64,000 bases of DNA from Isoetes taiwanensis (GCA_021234155.1 JAJEKV010000021.1:17249563-17313562); one strand, 5' to 3'; shown: positions 1 through 10,470, counted from the stretch's first letter. Program-made: numbers and translations. The notes: generated by a model not told the origin, from the sequence alone.

Positions 1-960
1 TAGGTTACCATACCCCATGGTGGCGTATCAGTACTGGGTGACGTGTCAATATATTTATACGTATACCACGTCACATTTGTGATAGATTGTCGATTGTGGA
101 ATATTGGAGGATTGTCTGTTCGAAGATATGCAGTAAAGGATTATGTTTTATTTTCTTATGCAAATGCCTGAGCGGATTAATAATCATTTGTCAAACAGGT
201 TTTTGCATAAGATAGTAACAGTGGTTACAAACGACGCTTATTGTTTCTTTTGAAGTCAAGAGCTTGCATGATTTATATAATTTCCTGTGAACTTTTTGCA
301 CTATTGCAAAATGCAGAAGATATTAGATGATATTTGGAGCTAGATAATCAACACAAACATGAGGCTTCTACCATTTTCTGTCCAGATACCCCAAGGAACA
401 ACATTGAAGTCATGCACCTATAAAAAAACATTTTGCATCAACATGCAGCACGGTCAGAGCATCATTGTCTAAATGTAATGGCCACACACTTACGGTCAGT
501 CCAATAGGAACTCCGTTCTTGATTGCTGCAGAAATATCACAATTAGATTGAGAAATCACAAATAAATTTGCTAAAAGTTCGTATAAAATAAGAGTGCATA
601 AACATCTTGAGCATCTGAGTGGTCTGAATGTGAACATCTTGAGCTGGAGCTGATTTGCCAACGATGTCATAAGGTGGATTATTTGTAGCATAAACAGACG
701 TATAATGAAATCTACAGAACCTTTTATCAAGTTAGATTCTTTATTGGTAAATCTTTGGAGACACTCTCCAACCCTCTTAAGCATTCTTGCACTGCGACTC
801 GCATGAACACAACAACATCCCGATTCGAGGAAAAACCCTAGCGATAAAATCTCGGCAAGGGGCTTGGACAACGCAGGGCTGCTAAACGCTCCCACAAAAA
901 AACCCACGCTCCACATAGAATACCGAAGTCGTGCATCACCCCTGGACCTGCACATCACCA
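1..960. other. left flank, no gene recognised
   Basis: I find no recognisable coding region here; the open frames on both strands are short and match nothing I know. Bases 783-833 repeat a segment found again at about 21800-21845 on the far side of the LTR element, so this flank belongs to the same repeated neighbourhood. Confidence 0.5.
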
Positions 961-983
961 ACAGAAAAACCAATAGAGAAAAA

Positions 984-1082
984 ACCTCGAAAAGCGAGGG
1001 GCTGATCACGCGTGCCACGCGACAAAAAAACAACATTTACACCTCGAAAAAGTGAGGGGCTGGTCACGCGTGCCACGCGACA
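984..1082. repeat. two direct copies of a 41-42 bp unit
   Basis: Copies at 984-1024 and 1041-1082 share CCTCGAAAAaGYGAGGGGCTG followed by TCACGCGTGCCACGCGAC. Each contains a small CCTCG/CGAGG stem-loop and the palindrome ACGCGT. No function is evident. Confidence 0.7.
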
Positions 1083-1137
1083 ATTATTTAACAAATATGA
1101 ACATATAAATAACAATTTTAAGGGGGGGAAGGGTGGG

Positions 1138-1219
1138 AGCCATGGATACTGCTGAGAGATAAGAAAGCGCCGATGAAACGTCGATGAAGAACTCTGCAAT
1201 AAGTAGCAATCCCTCAACC
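1138..1219. repeat. flanking repeat unit, left half, split by the LTR element
   Basis: This 80-bp stretch is repeated almost exactly at about 22003-22082. There it runs straight on into TGATGAACGGCC, which here lies beyond the far end of the LTR element at 21697. The second copy is therefore an uninterrupted version of this insertion site. Confidence 0.85.
1215..1219. repeat. target-site duplication, left
   Basis: CAACC immediately precedes the LTR (TGTGACGG) and recurs immediately after the 3' LTR at 21692-21696. A 5-bp duplication is the norm for Ty3/gypsy integration. The uninterrupted paralogous site near 22078 has a single CAACC. Confidence 0.9.
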
Positions 1220-1462
1220 TGTGACGGTCCAGGGGAATATACGCCATAAATACGTATATTCCTGGATCCGTCACTATACAAGTCTAGCTTCATAGCCTTG
1301 TATACCATAGATTGTGGCACTAGGGGGCATGGCCAAGTTATTCTTATAACTTAGCCAACCATAGGTTTAGACCATTATCCACGTGGCCTTAACCTATTGG
1401 GCACCCGCCACACAGGACTCACCCGATTGGTGCCACGTGGCATCCTAAGTGGACCTAACTTA

Positions 1463-1488
1463 TAGATAGATAGATAGATAGATAGATA
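1463..1488. repeat. GATA microsatellite, 3' tail of the LINE
   Basis: Seven GATA units lie exactly at the junction between the LTR sequence and the LINE. On the LINE strand they read as a (TATC)n tail, as in LINE clades that end in short tandem repeats instead of poly(A). Confidence 0.8.
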
Positions 1489-1728
1489 CATTATTGTCCC
1501 TTGTACCCTGAGGCCCGTGGACTTATGTAGCATGGGCGAGCTCCCTTACGGGTGCTACTAGCACATCATGCTGATTTACAATGTAGCCTTTTCTGAAGGC
1601 TTGACTTTTCTCTATTAATACCGGCACCCAGCTTTGGATCGGCTTCATGGCCGTGCACGGGCGCGTCGTTATCAATCAGCTTTGAGCTGAGCTTTTTTCA
1701 GGGTGTTTATGTTGCGCCTCTCTGGCGT

Positions 1729-4336
1729 TCATAACAGAAACCCTTTTTCTTTGTGTTCTTCTCTGTGCCTGGCCGTCATCTCCCGTATTGCGTCTGCCAG
1801 GTCCCTCCTTGTTTCTGACTTTGTCATTATGATGTGTACGGGCTGACCCCACCCTATCTTTCTGTACTTATTCCTGATGCTTTCATATACCGGGCAGTCA
1901 TTTAGCATATGATTCTCATCTTCCACTTCCCCTTTGTCACAGATTCTGCATATTCGATCCTCTCTCTCTATCCCTCGCCATCTGTCTTTTTCAATCCTCA
2001 GCTCGTGACTTCCCATTCTGAATCTTGCTAGAGTGTCTCTTCTGGCTTTTCCTATTATGTCGTCCTGGTACATCTGTTGCCCTATCTGTTGTCCCGGATT
2101 AAAACCATCATAAGCCACATTGTCTTGGGGCCCGTGTGGTTATGCAGCCATGTGTGCGTGGCTCTGTCCGCCCACTCGTCTTTCCATTCCCCTTCAGTGA
2201 TGAGGTCGCTCAAGTTCATCCCCAATTTCCTCGTCCATATTGCTACATCCCTGAACCACCCGTTGCCTTCGATTATGTGGGCTTTCGCTGATTCTCTGAT
2301 CGCAATGTTTGCTAGCTTGCTTGGTTTCCCGCCTGCATTGCTCCTTATAAGATATCTTATGGTCCTTTCCCATGCCCTTACTTCCATCGGTTTTTGCCCT
2401 GTCTCATATACTATTGTTGTTTGTGGTGTATTCGTTCTCAGTTTAAATTCCTGCTTATGCCATTGTCTGTAAATCCCTTCCTGTTTTTCCCACTTTTTCT
2501 CCGTCAGCCCTGGCCCCCAGGCTTCCGCCCCATATAGCTGTGTAGTTGCAACTACTGCACTGAACAAGTAGCATTTAATTTCCCAGTTTATTATCCTGCT
2601 TTTGTTGCAGAAATTTTTCATATTGTAGTAGCTTCCGATGGCTGCTTGGAATCTTGTGTCTGCCCCTTTGGCCCATTTTCCTGTGCCATGTGCGTCATAT
2701 CCCAGATATCTGTATTCTGTTGATTCTTCTAGTTCTGTTCCCAAGTATCTGAACGGTTTATGTCTCCCTTTTTGCCCGAAAAAGACTATTTTGGTTTTTC
2801 CGAGATTAACTGTCAACCCTGTCTTCTCACAGAAATTTTCTAACAGTTTAAGTAACCTGTGCATCCCTTTGTTCTTTGTGGCCATCATGCTCAAGTCATC
2901 TGCATATAGCATGATGGGTACTTTGGTGTTCCCTAGGGTAGGGGCGTCTGTGTCCCCTTGCTGTTCTGCTATAAATTCCTGTAGGGCATCTATGTATATC
3001 CCAAATAATGTGGGAGATAGTGGGCACCCCTGTTTGACCCCCGTGTCACAATCTATCGCTTTTCCTTCTTCTTCCATTTTCGCATACCGCGGTATAGTAT
3101 AACCTCGCAATTGCCCCCACCCATATCCTTTGGTGCTGCATATCTATGAGCCTCTGTATTAGCTTTTCCCTTGGGACTGTGTCAAACGCTTTCCTAAAAT
3201 CCACAAAGCAAAGATATTATTTTCTTCCCTTGGCTTCTATTACGTTACGTCGATTATTACGAAAGTCACTAAGTGGTGCATTTGTTGAGTGATCCGGCCT
3301 AAACCCCGCCTTTGTCCTTGTGCTCTCCGATTTCCCCCTCTGCCCAACTCTTGACTTTTGTTGTCTAGAACTTTTCCAAACCATTTTGAAAAAAATGGAG
3401 CTCACCCATTTTGAATGTCCATTTACCCATTTCTTCCCGAATGTATTGTACAAATACATCTATTTTCTTTTTCTTGAAACCCGTATTTTCATTTTCCCAT
3501 TAATTTCCTCTGTCTCTTTGTTGCGTACCTTTAAAGGTGTATCCTTCCCCATAAGTGTTAGGCTGTATGGGTCTGTGGCTCTCTCTTTTGCCGACCGGCC
3601 CGGAGTCCACGGGCGTGAATCCCGATATCATTTCTCTTTGAGGTGTCATTCAATTATCCGTAGTCCACTATACTTTTCCCATGTGCATTACGGCTTGTGT
3701 ACTTCCCGACCCGTCCATTTTACGTACCCCATTGGCTATAATGGCTCTCGTGGTCGAGCATATCTCAAGTAGTAGCTCTCCCTTAGCATTGGCTTACGCT
3801 TTCATCCTCTGTTTGCTGTTCCATTCTTCTGATCTTGTCTTGCTTGTCCATTGTGCATGCATTGTCCTCCATGTTAATTGATTTGTGCTTTGTCCCTGTC
3901 TGTTCTAGCGTTCAAGTCCCCTATTAATATCATTGGTCCTGTTCTTTCCATTTCATCATGGTCTCCCCAAGTTCTAGCAAATCCGACTTATCATCACAAT
4001 TGGTGGATAATAGGCCAAAATCAAAATTAATTCTATCTTGTTTTCTAACTGTAAACTCAAAACCATGTATCTCTTATTGACATCAGATTGCAAAATACAC
4101 GCACTTTTTACTACATTATCTTTAACATAGCAGGCTAATCCTGCGCTCCCTCTTCCAATTTTGAAGTTTTTATCCTTCCAACACGTGAATAGTTCGTATC
4201 CTTCCTCCTCTGGTAATCTTTTTACATTGTGCTCCCATGTCTCCACCAGACATATTATATCAGAACCGCGTGCCCCTTCCAGCCTCTCCCCATCGTCCCA
4301 TGGGTACCCCGTGCAGTTCCAGTACCATATCTTCAG
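1729..4336 (-). pseudogene. LINE ORF2 remnant: endonuclease, reverse transcriptase, Cys/His domain
   Basis: Read leftwards. The endonuclease start (IWYWNCTGY, then CLVETWEH) lies at about 4336-3974. RT follows with KAFDTVPREKL near 3190-3150, DTGVKQGCPLSPTLFGIYID at about 3050-2990, and the catalytic YADDLSMMA near 2900. The C-terminal Cys/His motif (CRICDKGEVEDENH, then CPVYESIR) lies at about 1945-1880. The ORF changes frame near 3974, 3110 and 2118. The space between the endonuclease and RT is too short for a full ORF2, so part is deleted. It resembles L1/Tx1-like LINEs, but I cannot fix the clade. It is not expected to be functional. Confidence 0.85.
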
Positions 4337-5184
4337 CGTCTTTTCCCTCGCGGTTGTTCCCTCTGGGTGTCCGTGTATTCTGCTACGTTTTCCATTCTTC
4401 TTGGTCTCCCTCTTGTTTTCATGGTCGGAGTCGGGATCATATTCCCGGCTCGTGCTGCTCGGCCTTCGCCGTCCCCTTTTCCCCCTCTTCCTTCCCCTTT
4501 GTGTTGACTCATGTCGGGTGCTGTTGTTGTCTCCACTATGTTCCCGTGTACCTGTATGGAGCCCCCCTGTGGGCTGGTATTCTCCTTCTCCATTTCTGTC
4601 TCCCGATCTATCAACCTCCCTTTCTCCTGGACTCCCAGCCCTGGATCCTGTCCCGCTCCTGTCATTTCCCGTATTCTCTTGTGCAAGAATACCTTGCCGC
4701 TTTTGACCCCCGCCTGTACCCCCGCCTGATTCAGTTCTCTGGCCTTGGCCAGCTCTCTGTGTAACCCTTGCCTCTGCATTACCGTGAGTGTTTCCTGTAC
4801 TTTGATCCCGTTTCTTAGTCTGGATCCTATCCGCAATACCCTCTCCTTGGCTGCTCGATCCCTGAGTGTTAAGTTTATGTGCCTCGCTCTCCCCCTCCAT
4901 TGTCCTGATCGCACTGCCTTGACAATGATGCTCCTGTGTTCTTTGAAGACCACCTCTATCACCTCTGCAGTCACTTGATATGTATCTTCGTTAGGTTTCT
5001 CTGCTATCCCTATGAGCCTAACGTCATGCTTAATTCTAGTCTGTTCCTCATATTCTACAATATGCGGTTTTATTTTATCAAAGGACTCCCATGCATTCAA
5101 TTGAACATTTCCTTTTTCTAATTCAACCAACCTATTCAGGATCTTGGCTTTCTCTTCCTCAATCTCGTCCATTCTTATTTGCAT
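4333..5184 (-). CDS. LINE ORF1-like protein with coiled coil
   Basis: This 283-residue open frame begins MQIRMDEIEEEKAKILNRL, a heptad-rich coiled-coil start. A basic segment around residues 85-150 has the layout of L1-type ORF1 nucleic-acid-binding domains (HDVRLIGIAEKPNEDTY, then ARHINLTLRDRAAKERVL). The C-terminal third is Gly/Arg/Gln-rich. In L1-like elements ORF1p trimerises and coats the element RNA. It sits directly upstream of the endonuclease on the same strand, and its stop lies where the endonuclease begins in another frame. It is intact as a reading frame, but the element around it is dead. The assignment rests on position, coiled coil and motif pattern. Confidence 0.6.
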   Translation of the reverse strand: MQIRMDEIEEEKAKILNRLVELEKGNVQLNAWESFDKIKPHIVEYEEQTRIKHDVRLIGIAEKPNEDTYQVTAEVIEVVFKEHRSIIVKAVRSGQWRGRARHINLTLRDRAAKERVLRIGSRLRNGIKVQETLTVMQRQGLHRELAKARELNQAGVQAGVKSGKVFLHKRIREMTGAGQDPGLGVQEKGRLIDRETEMEKENTSPQGGSIQVHGNIVETTTAPDMSQHKGEGRGGKGDGEGRAARAGNMIPTPTMKTRGRPRRMENVAEYTDTQREQPRGKRR

Positions 5185-5778
5185 TTCTTAAACTTGTCTT
5201 TTCCACTCCTACTATCCTCCGTCCATGCTTGCAATGGCTACCTTGTTTTTGGTTGACCGATTAAAGCTAGTGTGTTGGCGCATCCATGTTGGGTAACCTA
5301 GTCTCCAACCGCTTGTCTATCCGAGCTAGAAAATCCTTGAGATCTTGTTGGCTTTGCCGGTGTTAGTCTTGCCTCTGCTCTCTTAGGATGGCTATGGTTG
5401 GCTTTCATACATAGTTTGAGCCGTGTTACACCGCTACTTCTTTGTATCCCTCGCTTTGTGTTCTCACCACAACCCGTATCTTGCCGTTACTGCGTATTAA
5501 ACTTCATTAGTATATATGGTAGCCTCAAACGGTATGTTATTTCGAAATTTTCACCGTTAACCCCGATTTTTGAATTTTGAATCTCGGAATTCCCGTTAAT
5601 TATTCGGTTTCCAATATTTAATATCCACTCCCTTCGTCGGGCGTGTCCATACCATACCTTCTCTATAATGATTGGTTGGCGATTCGAGATCTCGTCCTTC
5701 CATACTTATATATTTATGTACTCTGTCCAGGTAATCTGTGCCGTATACGCCGTCCTTTTGAGTTTGCAGCGGCGCGGT

Positions 5779-6110
5779 TACCAGTTGGTGGGTCTAGCCC
5801 TCGCTATCCTGGTGTACGGCGTAGGCTGTGCCTCTCTGTCCCGTATCTTATTCCGCCCACTTTTTACTCTTAGTTTCGATCCATAGTTTCGTGTACTTTG
5901 CACATGGTTTGAGTTTATAGTGGTCCAGATTACCAGTTGGTGGGTCTAGCCCTCGCTATCACGGTGTCTGGCGGTTTGGCCTCTCATCCCCGTATCTTAT
6001 TACATCCACCTTTTACTCATTTAGTCTTTTCGACCTTATGCATTCACCTTTTTGTAGATTTTGGGTACTTGATTGACCGGTTGGTGGGTCTAGCCCTCGC
6101 TATCTTGGCG
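5779..6110 (-). repeat. three repeats of about 150 bp in the LINE 5' region
   Basis: A near-identical core (accRGTTGGTGGGTCTAGCC followed by CTCGCTATC) starts at about 5779, 5931 and 6076, a spacing of about 150 bp. Each copy continues with related sequence including CCCGTATCTTATT. They lie upstream of ORF1 on the LINE strand, the position where some L1 families carry tandem promoter monomers. Confidence 0.7.
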
Positions 6111-6149
6111 TGTGGCGGAGGGCTCCTGTTTCCACACTTAGTCTTTGTC

Positions 6150-7280
6150 CCGTATTGCTCCTTACGCTTTGTTTGTTCCATTGTTCACGATTGTCCGTCC
6201 GCTCGTCTCACCTTTTCATTCTGTCCCTCCTCTTGCATGCATTCCCTCCGCGTTTTGTTGTTTTTGGGGTCTCAATTATTTCTTTTAACCTCATCCTTCC
6301 TCTTATTTCTTCAATCGTCCCCGTAATGCATTACCTATTACCTTTTCCTGCCGATGTCATCATCTGTTTGTTATTCCCTGCGTTGTACTCTGTGTACACT
6401 GTGTACTTGGGTTTACCGTTATCCGCCACCTGTACCTGTTCCTGCGTTACAGAGTTGGTATCCTGTTTGATCAATATTCTATTATCTTGCATGCTACCAC
6501 CTTTTCCTGCTCTCTGAATACATTCTTGCTCTCTCGTTTTCTCGTTTTCTGTTCCATTATATCCCCCCGCCTTTTGGGTGGATGTCCATGTTGCCTTTTG
6601 TCTGTACCCGCCTCTATTTTTGCCATCTGCCGTGTTGGGGTGTCTCGCTATTCAATCAGTCTTACCTTAGAAGTGCCGCGAAGAGCCGAAAAGCTACATT
6701 CTTGGGGCAATCTAGAACATTACTATCTTGATATTTTTAGCATATATTAACTCAATCGTTAAGGTTAGAAAATATTACCCTATCTCTCGTGGAGTTCAAC
6801 TAAAGTAATTGAGAATAGTTGAGGATAGCCGGTAGTCGAACCCTAGTCTCCTAACCAAAATAGCTATCTCTTATCGCCAAAATTGTCTTATATTCAAAAG
6901 GTAATCTGCAATTACATGTTTTTGGCTTATTCAGCCATTACCAAGCATTACAGGCAAAATTTTCTACTATTTCGGGTTTCCCCGCATCATTCAAACACTT
7001 CCTGCGACCTTATGCTGTTACACTTTATAGTAATCGTAACTGAAGGGCTGAAGCATAAGATTGAAGCATAAAGTAGTGGAAAAGTAACCTATAAAGGCAA
7101 GGCAAAGCAAAACGAAACACTAAAGCTAAAGCTAAAGCAAAAGCACAGGGTTACATGCGGCCCTTCTCATTTCCTCTATTGTTACCTGCCCCCATCACAG
7201 ATATTCACTTCCTCGGTTTTTTCTCCGCGGATGACTCCCCTATTTTTTTAACTTTCTCCAGGTTCCTAAACCCTCCTAAC
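6150..7280. other. LINE 5' region / insertion remainder without a gene
   Basis: No coding region is recognisable. Bases 6800-6890 hold, on the minus strand, a box-B-like GGTTCGACTACC, but I could not fold a convincing tRNA. Bases 7085-7145 are an A/G/C-rich run of CTAAAG and CAAAG units. Confidence 0.4.
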
Positions 7281-7451
7281 TCCGCCTAAACCCTAACCCT
7301 AGGCCTCTTTCCAGCCCTAGCACCCAGAGACTCACCTACTCGTTCGAAACCCCGTTTCGAACATCGTTTGTTGTGGCATAGGCTGGTGCAGCAGCCCCAG
7401 CAGGGTAGACTCGTTCTTGGAGTAGGAGCAGCATCTTGTGAGTCGAAGACC

Positions 7452-7491
7452 ATGGAGGCACACGGATCTGGAGGGAGAGCTTCAGGAGCAG
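7452..7491 (+). CDS. LTR mini-exon: predicted start of Gag by splicing
   Basis: An ATG in good context (AAGACCATGG) opens 13 codons, MEAHGSGGRASGA, plus one base, ending at a strong donor CAG|GTATGT. Joined to the acceptor at 14378 (CCTTGCAG|CAAGG), the leftover G completes a codon and the frame runs directly into the Gag frame, with no stop until the frameshift near 15030. The 3' LTR preserves the ATG, the coding bases and the donor unchanged (about 20459-20498). Joining to the acceptor ending at 8511 instead also leaves a frame open to about 8741. This is predicted from sequence only. Confidence 0.55.
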
Positions 7492-8680
7492 GTATGTAGG
7501 ATAGTAGTTGTGATAGCTTATCTGGAATTAGCATTCCAAATATGCTAGTATCTTGTATCTAGAGTAGAGCCATCCTAGAACCCGTATTCAACATCTTGAA
7601 CCCTAATCAAGGAACCCTAACTATTAGTTAGATTTGTATGATTAGGTTAAGATGTTCTTCTTATGATTACTCTCATGATGTGATGATTATGTGATGTTGG
7701 TTGATCATGTTTGCTCCTCTTGTATTGGGAAGGGGGGTAGAGACCTAGGGCCATATGTAGTATGCTCCTAGAGTAGATCCCTTAGTTCCTATTAGATGCG
7801 GCCTGTGCATAGGAGCCCACCAGGCTATCGAGGCTATGATATGACTCAACACCACATAACGGGGCTAGAGGGAATGTGGAGGAGGATCCCCCGGTGGGGG
7901 GCTTCCGGGGGATCCCATAGTGGGCTAAGCTTATGGTCGGTCACTTCGTGTGGGCCGAGCATGGGTCCGACACCTCCTAGGGCAATGGTGTTGCCCTGCC
8001 TCTCGAGAGCTGCAAGTGTTGGCTTGGCTCTCGTTTTGGGGGGTTCAGTCGGGTACGAATCGTGTGTCGCCACGATTCTCTAGCCGCCCGCGGCACCTCT
8101 AGACCACGGGAAGGGGAGATGCAACCCTTCCTCGCCTCATCGGACCGGGGAGATGCAACCCGGAGTAGTCCCGATGGGTGATGCCGGGGATTGGCGTGTC
8201 CGAAGGCTAGAGTCATGCGAGCCTGATTTAGCCCATCTGCAAAGTATGCACAGAGGGGCGGATGGAGTGGTCAACCCTAGCCATTGTTCTATGCCAGCCC
8301 TCGCCATTGCCATGACTTCGATGCCGCTCTATCTTGAGGCCTAGCCCGGTCGGTCATCCTCCTTATGAGTCCGAGCGGGGTAGGAGCTCTCATGTTTTAT
8401 GGTTCGTGATTATCATCTTTGCATTGGTATATGTGTGATGCACTACCCTTGAGGTAGTATTTGTATATGTTTGATGCTAGTTACGACGTGTTATCGCTTC
8501 ATTTGTTATAGGAGCCCATAGGGAAGGGCGGCGCCAAGACACCTTCGTGTTCCCTCCCGCACTAAGGGTCACCTCGAGTCTTGGGGTAGACGAAGGGCCC
8601 GTCGCGGTTGTAGAGCCGGATGGGGGATTTCCTGCCGAGTGTACGGCTGGGCGCCGTATGTTTAGCAGGGAGCATCACAA

Positions 8681-8692
8681 TGGTATCAGAGC
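8681..8692 (+). promoter_or_regulatory. primer-binding site (initiator-Met tRNA)
   Basis: TGGTATCAGAGC lies one base after the LTR end. It is the standard plant retrotransposon primer site, complementary to the 3' end of initiator methionine tRNA. It fixes the LTR boundary and the element's orientation. Confidence 0.95.
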
Positions 8693-9180
8693 GATGTTCT
8701 TGGTTGACCAAGAACTAGTACTGACCATAACCATGAAGTAGTCTAACAGGCCTATAGGGGTGTGAAATAAACATTTCCACCATTGAACCGCGAAAATGGG
8801 GGAAAAATTTTTCTCCTAGGTAGTGGGTCAGGACTTAGGTTAAGTGTTAGACGAAGGTTTGAGTGAGTCAAACTCATCTTCTAGTAAATTTGGAGTGAAA
8901 ATTGTGCATCTGCATCAAATTTCACCTAAAATGGGTCGAAGAATCATGCCAATCGGAGACCCAGGTGAAAAATGGCGCAAATTCATAATTAGCACTTCGA
9001 ACCATTAGAAAAATTCGGAAATTTAAGCATAATATCAATTAATATAGATTTAATATATATATTAATTACTAAATATGGTGTAATTAATAAGGGGGGCTAA
9101 TAAATAGGGGTAATTATGGTAGGAGAATATTCCCAGGGACCCTCCTTTTTAAATATCTGACACCTCATTCTCTCTCTCCA

Positions 9181-9210
9181 ACCCTTCACCTTCACCTCTC
9201 TCTTGCTCAG
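9181..9210 (+). promoter_or_regulatory. possible splice acceptor before the H3-like ORF
   Basis: A pyrimidine-rich run ending TCTCTCTTGCTCAG stops 32 bases before the H3-like ATG. Spliced from the LTR donor at 7492 it would give a leader whose short upstream frame ends just before the ATG. Confidence 0.35.
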
Positions 9211-9242
9211 CCTTTCGTCACCCATTTTCTGAACCATAAGAT

Positions 9243-10349
9243 ATGGCTCGCACCAAACAAACCTACAGGAAGCCTGGACCGAGACCCACCCTCTCCATGG
9301 CGCAGGCAGCAAGGCGACATGTCAAGAAGGTACCTGAACACCTTCGGCCCAAGCCAGGCGACGAGGAGCCTCACTCCAGCAGCAGTAGCAGCAGCGAAGA
9401 CTCCTTTCATGATGCCGAGGAGAGCCCTAGCAGCAGCTCGTCATCAGGAGGAACGCAGAGAACGGGTGAATCTCGCCACTTCGGGGCCACAGACACCGAG
9501 GTGGAAGAACAGGTAGAAGAAGAAGTGGAAGAGCAAGTCCAGCAACAGGTGGAGGAAGCGGGGCCTTCGGCGCCAAAGAAGAAGGGTAAAGAGAAGGTTG
9601 CGGAGTGGCCAGAAGAGAGGGCCGCGAGGAAGAAGAGGGAACGGGAGGAGGAGCTGCGGCGGCAGGAGCGGAGGACAAAGAGAAGAAACGACGGCCCTTG
9701 CCGAACCGTCGTGATCGAGGAGCCTCCCCAGCAGGAGGAGGAGCAGGCGGATGAAGTTGAAGAGGAGGAAGAAGAGCAGGAGGAGGGCGCGGACCCAAGA
9801 CCACCTTACCCAGTGTGGCCCGAGCCACCTAAGGTGGTTAAGAAGCGTATAGGCGGCGAAATGAAGCCTTCTTTGAAGGAGGACCCACTTACCAACAGCG
9901 CCCGCCTCAAGGCGTACCAACAATACCTCCGTCAGTGGACGAGGTATAATGATTGGTACTGCCGGCAAAACGTCCAACCCTTACCGCGTGGAGGGGCCGC
10001 CACCAAAGAAGCGGCCAAGCCGCCGCTACAACCCGAGAAGCTGAAGAAGGTCCACCATGGACCTAATTCCCTGCGACCGAAGTTTTTTCTGGTTAGGCAC
10101 TTTCAACGGTGCACTAATCTCCTGATTAGGAAGGCGCCGTTTGAGCGGCTCATGCGGGAGGTAATGCAGGAGTACGCCACCGATTATAGGGTGACGTCGC
10201 TCACAACTCGGGTGTTGCAAGTAGCCGCTGAGGCCGAGCTCACCCAGTTGTTCGAAGAGGGAAACCTCTGCGCAATCCATGCGAAGAGGGTGACCCTGAT
10301 GCCCAAGGATATACACTTGGCGCGTCGCATCCGCAAGGAATACCCTTGA
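9243..10349 (+). CDS. histone H3-like protein encoded by the retrotransposon
   Basis: This intact 368-residue frame starts [12 protein letters not shown]: the H3 tail with K4, R8 and K9 kept, but A7 replaced by Y and S10 by P. Residues 20-38 ([20 protein letters not shown]) still resemble H3 positions 24-44. Residues about 39-276 are an insert: poly-Ser, an acidic VEEQ/EEVEE coiled-coil-like stretch, a basic KKKGKEK and RKKRERE segment, a second acidic run, then a Pro/Lys linker with [17 protein letters not shown]. Residues 277-368 are a complete histone fold: [14 protein letters not shown] (alpha1), loop 1 TDYR of canonical length (not CENH3-like), alpha2 ending [13 protein letters not shown], then [14 protein letters not shown]. 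The tetramer-interface and DNA-contact residues C110, H113, R116, T118 and D123 are conserved; K79 is A and the alphaN helix is about 3 residues shorter. CAG codons here are clean and the frame has no breaks, unlike gag-pol. The role is inferred: nucleosome incorporation or mimicry. Confidence 0.9.
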   Translation: MARTKQTYRKPGPRPTLSMAQAARRHVKKVPEHLRPKPGDEEPHSSSSSSSEDSFHDAEESPSSSSSSGGTQRTGESRHFGATDTEVEEQVEEEVEEQVQQQVEEAGPSAPKKKGKEKVAEWPEERAARKKREREEELRRQERRTKRRNDGPCRTVVIEEPPQQEEEQADEVEEEEEEQEEGADPRPPYPVWPEPPKVVKKRIGGEMKPSLKEDPLTNSARLKAYQQYLRQWTRYNDWYCRQNVQPLPRGGAATKEAAKPPLQPEKLKKVHHGPNSLRPKFFLVRHFQRCTNLLIRKAPFERLMREVMQEYATDYRVTSLTTRVLQVAAEAELTQLFEEGNLCAIHAKRVTLMPKDIHLARRIRKEYP

Positions 10350-10470
10350 GGATGCAATTTTGTTAAACTAATGTAATTATTAAGTTTTTCTCCATAAATA
10401 TAAAATTTTGTGTAAGACTGACCTAAATTCGAATATGAAAATATGTTTAAGTAGCAAAACTGACGAAACC

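Larger units (their letters stand above)
1466..7280 (-). mobile_element. degenerate non-LTR retrotransposon (LINE) nested in the 5' LTR
   Basis: Comparison with the 3' LTR shows that about 5.8 kb is inserted here. On the minus strand it reads: a 5' region with about 150-bp repeats (5779-6110), a coiled-coil ORF1 (5184-4333), an apurinic-type endonuclease, reverse transcriptase, a C-terminal Cys/His motif, and a 3' end made of TATC repeats (plus-strand GATA, 1463-1488). A tetranucleotide tail instead of poly(A) is unlike typical plant L1. Several frameshifts and a probable deletion between the endonuclease and RT mark it as dead. No clean target duplication is visible; CCTAACT near both ends is a weak candidate. 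Confidence 0.88.
1220..8679 (+). repeat. 5' LTR, interrupted by a LINE
   Basis: The two LTR parts are 1220-1465 and about 7281-8679, aligned to the uninterrupted 3' LTR (20044-21691). The break falls in AACTTATA, the left half of AACTTATATAGG in the intact LTR, which is the best TATA-box candidate. The right part begins with plant-telomere-like CCTAAACCCTAACCC and contains a short ATG exon, a donor site at 7492 and an acceptor ending at 8511. The LTR ends TCACA, one base before the primer-binding site. Confidence 0.9.

Noticed and set aside
1463-1488. GATA repeat as an independent microsatellite
   Set aside because: It lies exactly at the LINE/LTR junction and reads as the LINE's tail; the 3' LTR has no such repeat.
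6800-6895. tRNA-like sequence on the minus strand with GGTTCGACTACC
   Set aside because: Box B is plausible, but the T stem does not pair and no acceptor stem or clear box A was found.
9427-9977. Minus-strand frames of 133 and 177 codons opposite the H3-like ORF
   Set aside because: They are antisense shadows of its GAG/GAA-rich insert; the plus frame has the histone homology.
9243-10349. CENH3 (centromeric H3) as identity of the histone-like ORF
   Set aside because: Loop 1 has canonical H3 length and the tail starts ARTKQT, whereas CENH3 has a longer loop 1 and a divergent tail.
9243-10349. Ordinary Gag with a chance ARTKQT start
   Set aside because: The last 92 residues align along the whole H3 fold, including [18 protein letters not shown] separate Gag domain exists at 14379-15281.
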